From positions 1 to 11,526 of the forward strand of contig NZ_CALETI010000095.1 in NCBI RefSeq assembly GCF_937920075.1: a stretch of DNA of 11,526 nt, in the 5' to 3' direction. This document shows positions 6,997 through 11,526 of this stretch, piece after piece. The notes below the pieces were generated by a model. That model searched no databases. It had not been told where the DNA came from and worked only from the letters and a program-made list of their open reading frames with translations. The stretch comes from an uncultured Agitococcus sp. (GTDB taxonomy: Bacteria; Pseudomonadota; Gammaproteobacteria; Pseudomonadales; Moraxellaceae). Position numbers and translations under genes: made by a program. Position 1 is the first letter of the stretch; each line of letters opens with the position of its first letter.

Positions 6997-7917
6997 TTAG
7001 TGCTTAGCAGCACCGCCATGAGATAAAGAGTAAACATATGCAGCTAGCAAATGTACTTTTTCTTCACCTAAACGGTCTTTCCATGCGGGCATAGCACCGT
7101 TACGGCCATGACGAATGGTTTCTTCAACAGCTTTTTGGCTGCCACCATATAACCAAATAGTATCGGTTAGGTTTGGTGCGCCTACAGCATGCATACCACG
7201 GCCATCAGCACCATGACAGCCAGCACATACTGCAAAACGAGCTTGACCTGCTTCAGCTAATTTTTGATCAGCCTCAGACAATTTACGGTCAGATAAAGTT
7301 AACACATAAGCAGTAACTTCTTTGACGCCTTGTTCGCCTAAAGTTTCACCCCAAGCAGGCATCTTGCTACCACCTTCAACCGCTAAACGACCATTAGTAA
7401 TCGTTTCCACGATTTGAGCTGGCTCACCACCATATAACCAATCGTTATCGGTTAAGTTTGGATAACCTTTAGCACCACGTGCGTCAGCACCGTGACAAGC
7501 TGCACAGTTGTTGACATATAAACGACCTGCAATTTTCATTGCAGCGGCATCATGAGCTAATTCTTCAATCGGTTTAGCAGCATAAGCTTTAAAGATTGGT
7601 GCATATTTTGCGTCATATGCAGCTTTGTCTTTATCATGCTCACCTACGGATGTCCAACCTAAAAAGCCTTTGTAAGAACCTAAAGCTGGATAAGCTAAAA
7701 CATAAAATATAAAGAATGCGACACCGCCCCAATAGAGCCACTGCCACCATTTGGGCATAGGGTTGTCATATTCTTTAATGCCATCATATTCATGACCAGT
7801 TGTATTGTCAGCCTCACGTGTCACTTTTAGGCTATTTGCCATAATCATGACACCAATCACAAAGGCTAAACAGCCCAGTGATAGAACTATAATATAAGCA
7901 CTCCAAAACGCGCTCAT
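6997..7917 (-). CDS. ccoP: CcoP, di-haem cytochrome c subunit of cbb3 oxidase
   Basis: A 306-residue membrane-anchored dihaem cytochrome c that passes electrons from soluble cytochrome c donors to CcoO and CcoN. It has two N-terminal helices (about 5-27 and 58-80), the long CcoP form found in several gammaproteobacteria, rather than a single anchor. The periplasmic part has two cytochrome domains with CAACH (C138, C141, H142) and CAGCH (C231, C234, H235). The likely sixth ligands are M186 and M276 in two similar MPAW motifs. Both domains share NLTD and WLYGG segments, so an internal duplication is visible. The start overlaps the ccoQ stop as ATGA. All expected haem residues are present. Confidence 0.96.
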   Translation of the reverse strand: MSAFWSAYIIVLSLGCLAFVIGVMIMANSLKVTREADNTTGHEYDGIKEYDNPMPKWWQWLYWGGVAFFIFYVLAYPALGSYKGFLGWTSVGEHDKDKAAYDAKYAPIFKAYAAKPIEELAHDAAAMKIAGRLYVNNCAACHGADARGAKGYPNLTDNDWLYGGEPAQIVETITNGRLAVEGGSKMPAWGETLGEQGVKEVTAYVLTLSDRKLSEADQKLAEAGQARFAVCAGCHGADGRGMHAVGAPNLTDTIWLYGGSQKAVEETIRHGRNGAMPAWKDRLGEEKVHLLAAYVYSLSHGGAAKH

Positions 7918-8099
7918 TTTGATTTATCTCCCGCTGATTGACGGTTTTTTTGATAAAGAGGATCGCTATCTAAAGCGAGCATGGCATCTTGTTCAAACCG
8001 CTTTTTGTGCGCTGGACGGTAAGCCCACCAGCACACGCCAGCAAAGGCAAAAATCGCTGAGAAAGTGCCAAAGATATAAAGCAATACCATGCCGTTCAT
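7914..8099 (-). CDS. ccoQ: CcoQ, small subunit of cbb3 oxidase
   Basis: A 61-residue protein with one membrane helix at about residues 4-27 and a WWAYRP motif at the membrane exit, followed by a charged cytoplasmic tail. This is the standard CcoQ (FixQ) form, a non-catalytic subunit that stabilises the complex and favours CcoP association. It starts three bases after the ccoO stop, with GGAG upstream inside the ccoO end, and its stop overlaps the ccoP start by four bases. Length and position are typical. Confidence 0.92.
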   Translation of the reverse strand: MNGMVLLYIFGTFSAIFAFAGVCWWAYRPAHKKRFEQDAMLALDSDPLYQKNRQSAGDKSK

Positions 8100-8102
8100 C
8101 TC

Positions 8103-8750
8103 TTATCTCCGCTCTTTAAGGGCTGTGCCTAATTGTTGTAAATAGGCAATTAAGGCTTCCATTTCAGTTTTACCTTTAACACTTTCTGCTGCACCAGCGA
8201 TGTCAGCATCAGTATAAGGCACGCCAAAACCACGAAACACTTCTAATTTTTTGGCGGTTAATTCACCCGTCAATTTATTTTCAGCTAACCAAGGGTAAGC
8301 TGGCATATTGGATTCTGGCACAACATCACGTGGATTCATTAAATGCGCACGATGCCATTCATCAGAATATTTTTGACCAATACGGGCTAAATCTGGGCCT
8401 GTACGTTTGGAGCCCCACAAAAATGGGTGATCCCATGCAGACTCAGCAGCGATGGAGTAGTGACCATAACGCTCGGTTTCGGCACGTAAAGGACGAATCA
8501 TTTGTGAGTGACAAACGTGACAACCTTCACGGATATAAACATCACGGCCTTCCATTTGTAGGGCGGTGAGAGGCTTCATATCTAAGCGAGCATCAGCTTT
8601 AGGATCATTCAATTCTTGTTGGAAGAATAAAGGAACAATCTCTACCAAGGTTGCAAAACTAATTGCAACGCAAATTAACACAATTAATGCGCCTACATTT
8701 TTCTCTACGAGATCATGCACATTATTGCTTGGGGCATTGTGATCAGCCAT
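8103..8750 (-). CDS. ccoO: CcoO, mono-haem cytochrome c subunit of cbb3 oxidase
   Basis: A 215-residue membrane-anchored cytochrome c (FixO) that relays electrons from CcoP to CcoN. A single N-terminal helix spans roughly residues 17-43, including LIVLICVAI. The haem c site is CHVCH (C77, C80, H81), followed by the family motif SQMIRPLR. M149 in ESNMPAYPWL is the expected axial ligand. Length is normal. The gene starts 15 bases after the ccoN stop behind a strong Shine-Dalgarno sequence (GGGAGGAATT, 8754-8763). It lies on the gammaproteobacterial side of the locus. Confidence 0.96.
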   Translation of the reverse strand: MADHNAPSNNVHDLVEKNVGALIVLICVAISFATLVEIVPLFFQQELNDPKADARLDMKPLTALQMEGRDVYIREGCHVCHSQMIRPLRAETERYGHYSIAAESAWDHPFLWGSKRTGPDLARIGQKYSDEWHRAHLMNPRDVVPESNMPAYPWLAENKLTGELTAKKLEVFRGFGVPYTDADIAGAAESVKGKTEMEALIAYLQQLGTALKERR

Positions 8751-8765
8751 TTGAATTCCTCCCGC

Positions 8766-10205
8766 TTAGCCTAATTTGTCTGCGCCAACAGGTTTTTTAT
8801 TCATGACGGTCATGGCAACGTTATAAGCCATTACCAACATACCTGTTAAATATAAAGCACCACCAATGAAGCGACCAAACCAGTAAGGATGGCTGGCAAC
8901 AACTGATTCCACGAAGCTATAAGTTAAAGAACCGTCTTCGTTAACAGCGCGCCACATTAAGCCTTGGGTAATACCGGAAATCCACAATGAAGCGATGTAA
9001 ATTACTACACCAATAGTAGCTAACCAGAAGTGTAAGTTAATTAAACTAATGCTATACATACGCTCACGATCAAAAACACGTGGGATTAACACGTATAAAG
9101 AGCCGATACTGATCATACCAACCCAACCTAAAGCACCTGAGTGTACGTGACCAACAGTCCAGTCTGTGTAGTGTGATAAAGCATTAACGGTTTTGATAGA
9201 CATCATTGGGCCTTCGAAGGTGGACATACCATAGAAGGATAAAGCCACAACTAAGAAGCGGATAATGGGGTCAGTACGTAAACGATCCCATGCACCTGAT
9301 AAGCTCATAATACCGTTAATCATGCCCCCCCAACTTGGTGCAAATAACACTAAGGAGAAGGCCATTGCTAAAGATTGAGTCCAGTCAGGTAAAGCGGTGT
9401 AGTGTAAATGATGACCACCAGCCCACATATACACCGAGATTAATGCCCAAAAGTGAACCACAGACAAGCGATATGAATAAACAGGACGACCCACTTGTAC
9501 AGGAATAAAGTAATACATCATGCCCAAGAAAGCGGCTGTTAAGAAGAAACCAACGGCATTGTGACCATACCACCATTGAATCATGGCATCGGTTGCGCCA
9601 CTGTACATGGAGTAAGATTTAGTCAAGCTGACAGGCACAGCCATACTATTGATAATGTGTAATACACCAATAGTGATAATAAATGCACCAAAGAACCAGT
9701 TGCCCACATAAATGTGCTTAGTTTGGCGCTTCATAACGGTGCCAAAAAAAACAATCGCGTAACTCACCCAAACAATGGCAATCAGAATGTCAATTGGCCA
9801 CTCCAGCTCGGCATACTCCTTACCGGTAGTAAAGCCCGCCAGCAGGGTTAAAGCCGCCAGTACTATGATAGATTGCCAGCCCCAGAAGTGGAACTTACTG
9901 AGCTTGTCGCTGAACATGCGCGCCTTGCACAACCGTTGCAGCGAGTAGTACACCCCCATAAAGATACCGTTGCCCACAAAGGCGAAGATGACGGCATTGG
10001 TGTGTACGGGCCTTACACGGCCAAATGTGGTTGGGGCTGAATTGAAGTTCAGCGATGGGTACACAAGCTGAAAGGCGGCCAAAATGCCCGCCAGCATACC
10101 TACAACACCCCAGATGATGGTTGCGTAAGCAAACCATTTTACAATCTTGTTGTCGTAGTTGAACTTGTCTACCTGTGTAACGTCTCTGTCTAATGCTACA
10201 TTCAT
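8766..10205 (-). CDS. ccoN: CcoN, catalytic subunit I of cbb3 oxidase (mosaic)
   Basis: A 479-residue haem-copper oxidase subunit I of the C type that reduces oxygen to water and pumps protons in the inner membrane. The expected metal ligands are present: H68 (low-spin haem b), H215 in WWYGHNA (CuB), H265 and H266 (CuB), and H353 and H355 in GHVHSG (high-spin b3 and low-spin b). Y259 in VYMWAG is the likely cross-linked tyrosine partner of H215. The gene looks like a mosaic. Residues up to about 130 (for example HTNAVIFAFVGNG, VYYSLQRL) resemble Bacteroidetes CcoN and use G+C-rich codons. Residues from about 145 resemble gammaproteobacterial CcoN with AT-leaning codons. The frame is intact across the change. 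It follows a Bacteroidetes-like ccoS by 26 bases. Confidence 0.95.
   Translation of the reverse strand: MNVALDRDVTQVDKFNYDNKIVKWFAYATIIWGVVGMLAGILAAFQLVYPSLNFNSAPTTFGRVRPVHTNAVIFAFVGNGIFMGVYYSLQRLCKARMFSDKLSKFHFWGWQSIIVLAALTLLAGFTTGKEYAELEWPIDILIAIVWVSYAIVFFGTVMKRQTKHIYVGNWFFGAFIITIGVLHIINSMAVPVSLTKSYSMYSGATDAMIQWWYGHNAVGFFLTAAFLGMMYYFIPVQVGRPVYSYRLSVVHFWALISVYMWAGGHHLHYTALPDWTQSLAMAFSLVLFAPSWGGMINGIMSLSGAWDRLRTDPIIRFLVVALSFYGMSTFEGPMMSIKTVNALSHYTDWTVGHVHSGALGWVGMISIGSLYVLIPRVFDRERMYSISLINLHFWLATIGVVIYIASLWISGITQGLMWRAVNEDGSLTYSFVESVVASHPYWFGRFIGGALYLTGMLVMAYNVAMTVMNKKPVGADKLG
9720..9830. other. Likely lineage junction inside ccoN
   Basis: Base composition changes sharply here: by hand count 45 G+C in 120 bases at 9601-9720, 27 in 60 at 9721-9780, and 161 in 300 at 9781-10080. 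The change coincides with codons 126-162, which include the conserved EYAELEWPIDI segment, the kind of stretch where unrelated genomes share near-identical DNA. Genes on the two sides have different lineage character. The exact breakpoint cannot be seen from one sequence. Confidence 0.65.
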
Positions 10206-10231
10206 AACGGTATTGTTGATTAAAAACTGCT

Positions 10232-10384
10232 TTAAGATTTTTTTACGTCATTGTCATACAGCATACGCATAGAAGCCCCGTCACGGTCTTCATACTGGTC
10301 GGTTTTAACGCTCCAGATGAAGGCACCGAGAAAAGTAGCTGCTACTGCAATACTCACAATGACCAAAACAAATAATGCGCTCAT
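10232..10384 (-). CDS. ccoS: CcoS, second copy, Bacteroidetes type
   Basis: A 50-residue protein starting MSALFVLVIV, with one membrane helix (about 3-23) ending in GAFIWSVKTDQYED, followed by MRMLYDND, which matches the CcoS pattern W..K..Q.ED and M..L.DD. It would serve cbb3 cofactor insertion. It differs clearly from the CcoS at 2222-2389 (ER.ILDD with an RRQQ tail). Placement directly before ccoN is the arrangement I associate with Bacteroidetes, where ccoS precedes ccoN, whereas proteobacteria put it after ccoI. The ATG at 10384 is preceded by an inverted repeat and no obvious Shine-Dalgarno sequence, also usual in Bacteroidetes. Confidence 0.85.
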   Translation of the reverse strand: MSALFVLVIVSIAVAATFLGAFIWSVKTDQYEDRDGASMRMLYDNDVKKS

Positions 10385-10389
10385 ATGCA

Positions 10390-10420
10390 CTGAATAGAAA
10401 TACGCAACAAAACTATTCAG
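10390..10420. repeat. 8-bp inverted repeat before second ccoS
   Basis: CTGAATAG (10390-10397) and CTATTCAG (10413-10420) are exact inverted copies separated by 15 bases, five bases before the ccoS ATG. They could be an operator, or a leader hairpin if transcription starts upstream. Confidence 0.5.
10408..10415 (-). promoter_or_regulatory. Possible Bacteroidetes-type -7 element before ccoS
   Basis: TAGTTTTG on the minus strand exactly fits the Bacteroidetes -7 consensus TAnnTTTG and lies 24 bases before the ccoS ATG. I find no TTG -33 element at the usual spacing of about 19-21 bases, where the upstream DNA is instead a G+C-rich palindrome. The call is therefore weak. It overlaps one arm of the inverted repeat. 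Confidence 0.3.
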
Positions 10421-10435
10421 ACCCCGGCCGGGGGT
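10421..10435 (-). terminator. G+C-rich palindrome, possible terminator
   Basis: CCCCGGCCGGGG (10422-10433) is a perfect palindrome flanked by A and GT, about 60 bases after the stop of the VTT-like gene on the minus strand. Downstream comes TCTGAATAGTTTT rather than a clean T-run. It may end transcription of the upstream genes before ccoS, but the four-base GGCC loop and weak T-tract make this uncertain. A smaller hairpin, GTCAG-GTTT-CTGAC (10469-10482), lies between it and the gene. Confidence 0.35.
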
Positions 10436-10494
10436 TCATGACGGGGCTCAAACAACAGACTGATTATGGTCAGGTTTCTGACAAAAGAGGGGAG

Positions 10495-11082
10495 CTACTT
10501 CCAGATACGGAAGTCGAAACGAAGGCGACTGTGCATCATAAGGGTGCGCCAGTCTATACCCAGAAAAACCAGCAGCATCGCTACGCCCGATGCTACACCC
10601 AGTATACTCTTCCACGATAGGCCACCCTCGGTAAGGGCCACCATGTTGCGGGCAGCATAGTCGCCGCTCAGCACCATTATCATATCGCTTACAAACTTGC
10701 CGGCCACAAAAGCAGGCATAAAGCCCAGCATACGTACACGCGCTATACCCGCTGCTGTAAACAGGGGTACCGATGGCATGGGTACCATGGTATAGAAAAA
10801 CACAAAGGCCTGCACCTTCCAGCTGCCGTCCTGTAACTGCTTGCCAATAAATTCTATGTCTTCCCGCTTAGAGGGTTTCAGCACTTTGTCCGAAAAGAAG
10901 GGAATATACAGGCTCAGTATGTAGCGACCCAATGCCGAGCCCAATACACCGGTTACAAGTACTATCCATATATTCAAATCGAAACGCATCTGGAAAAATA
11001 CCATAACCGTCCATGCGGGCGGCCCCACAAACGGAATAAGATCTACCAGAAACGACGCAAGAAATACCAGAGCGTACCACAT
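10495..11082 (-). CDS. VTT/DedA-like integral membrane protein
   Basis: A 195-residue hydrophobic protein with about five membrane segments. It shows features of VTT (SNARE-associated, DedA-like) proteins: an early re-entrant segment DLIPFVGPP (residues 15-22), a TGVLGSALGRYI glycine-rich helix, and FYTMVPMPSVPLFTAAG at about 96-112, resembling the second VTT re-entrant motif. Such proteins are linked to lipid or undecaprenyl-phosphate scrambling, but this member's substrate cannot be told. The ATG at 11082 was chosen; a TTG start at 11109 would add nine residues, and a TAG stop closes the frame just before that. The gene follows the LOG-family gene by 78 bases on the same strand and may share its transcript. 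Its G+C-rich codons match the Bacteroidetes-like segment. Family assignment is moderate. Confidence 0.6.
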   Translation of the reverse strand: MWYALVFLASFLVDLIPFVGPPAWTVMVFFQMRFDLNIWIVLVTGVLGSALGRYILSLYIPFFSDKVLKPSKREDIEFIGKQLQDGSWKVQAFVFFYTMVPMPSVPLFTAAGIARVRMLGFMPAFVAGKFVSDMIMVLSGDYAARNMVALTEGGLSWKSILGVASGVAMLLVFLGIDWRTLMMHSRLRFDFRIWK

Positions 11083-11160
11083 ACCAGGCAAAGAGCGCAA
11101 ATATAACAATTGCTACAGCCTTGTATACATGATAATTATCACACAGCGTTTGCAGGTTGG

Positions 11161-11526
11161 TTACTTTCTGCGTTCGCCCAATATGCTCAGTGGGCGGTAT
11201 TTCTTTTGTTTGGTAAGCCCAAAGCCCTCTATAGCATGTTTTTTGATGTGCGCCACGGCTTCGTCTACCGAGTCGGTAAACAGGAACAAATCTTCATCGC
11301 CGGGGCTGATGGTTTTTTCTGCAAGCATTTTCTCTACATGCTGCATCAATTCTTTATGATAGTCTTTGCCCATCAGCACAACGGGGAAATGGCTTACCTT
11401 CTTGGTTTGTATAAGCGTTATGGCTTCAAAAAACTCATCGAGCGTGCCATAGCCGCCGGGCATTACCACAAAGGCATAAGAATATTTGGAGAGCAATACC
11501 TTGCGGACAAAGAAGTATTTGATGTT
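11161..11526 (-). CDS. LOG-family (TIGR00730-like) nucleotide hydrolase, 5' partial
   Basis: The C-terminal 121 residues of a Rossmann-fold protein of the LOG / 'lysine decarboxylase-like' family; the frame stays open to the window edge, so the start lies beyond it. The hallmark PGGYGTLDE is at partial-protein residues 23-31, preceded by KYFFVRKV and followed by an FFEAITLIQT helix, the active-site region in this family. Characterised members release free cytokinin-like bases from nucleoside 5'-monophosphates (phosphoribohydrolase activity), and many bacterial homologues are thought to act on AMP or related nucleotides. They are not lysine decarboxylases, despite older names. The C-terminal part (VVLMGKDYHKEL and a PGDEDLFLFTDS stretch) looks intact and ends normally. 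The character is Bacteroidetes-like, with no visible link to respiration. Confidence 0.85.
   Translation of the reverse strand, partial: NIKYFFVRKVLLSKYSYAFVVMPGGYGTLDEFFEAITLIQTKKVSHFPVVLMGKDYHKELMQHVEKMLAEKTISPGDEDLFLFTDSVDEAVAHIKKHAIEGFGLTKQKKYRPLSILGERRK

Noticed and set aside
7919..8569. Plus-strand open frames opposite ccoQ and ccoO
   Set aside because: They lie fully opposite well-supported oxidase genes and their translations look like antisense reading, with no recognisable domain.
10375..10660. Plus-strand open frames opposite the second ccoS start and the VTT-like gene
   Set aside because: They cover intergenic palindromes and the antisense of a membrane protein; composition is low-quality and there is no family match.
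11129..11359. Plus-strand 76-residue open frame opposite the LOG-family gene
   Set aside because: It is the antisense of a clearly conserved Rossmann-fold coding sequence.

Overview
The window is dominated by a minus-strand locus for a cbb3-type cytochrome c oxidase, the high-affinity, copper-containing terminal oxidase used at low oxygen. Reading right to left it encodes the oxidase itself (ccoN, ccoO, ccoQ, ccoP) and then its assembly set (ccoG, ccoH, ccoI, ccoS). These are followed by three small accessory genes: a DsbD/TauE-like membrane protein, a VF530-type protein and a two-cluster ferredoxin. The left edge holds the 3' end of a fadD-like acyl-CoA ligase on the plus strand, converging on the ferredoxin gene.

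Two kinds of DNA appear to be joined. From position 1 to about 9,720 the gene order (ccoNOQP-ccoGHIS), protein character, Shine-Dalgarno sequences and AT-leaning codons suggest a gammaproteobacterium, perhaps of the Moraxellaceae type. From about 9,830 to 11,526 the DNA is richer in G+C. It holds a Bacteroidetes-like set: a LOG-family gene (partial), a VTT/DedA-like membrane protein gene, a second short ccoS, and the first ~130 codons of ccoN. The change falls inside ccoN, near the conserved AELEWPID segment. By hand count, 9,781-10,080 has 161 G+C in 300 bases (about 54%), against 45 in 120 (about 38%) at 9,601-9,720. A metagenome assembly chimera joined through a conserved gene is the simplest reading; homologous recombination after gene transfer is the alternative. 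Taxonomic labels are from memory of these families, not from a search.

The parts work together as follows. CcoN is the haem/CuB catalytic subunit, CcoO and CcoP are membrane-anchored c-type cytochromes that deliver electrons, and CcoQ is a small stabilising subunit. CcoI is a copper-exporting P-type ATPase and CcoG an iron-sulfur protein thought to handle copper reduction. CcoH and CcoS are small membrane assembly factors. Palindromic DNA sits in both longer spacers of the locus: a perfect 13-bp stem between ccoP and ccoG, and a 72-bp element with terminal inverted repeats between ccoG and ccoH. No rRNA, tRNA, CRISPR array or transposase gene is visible, and no stretch over 300 bases lacks a gene.
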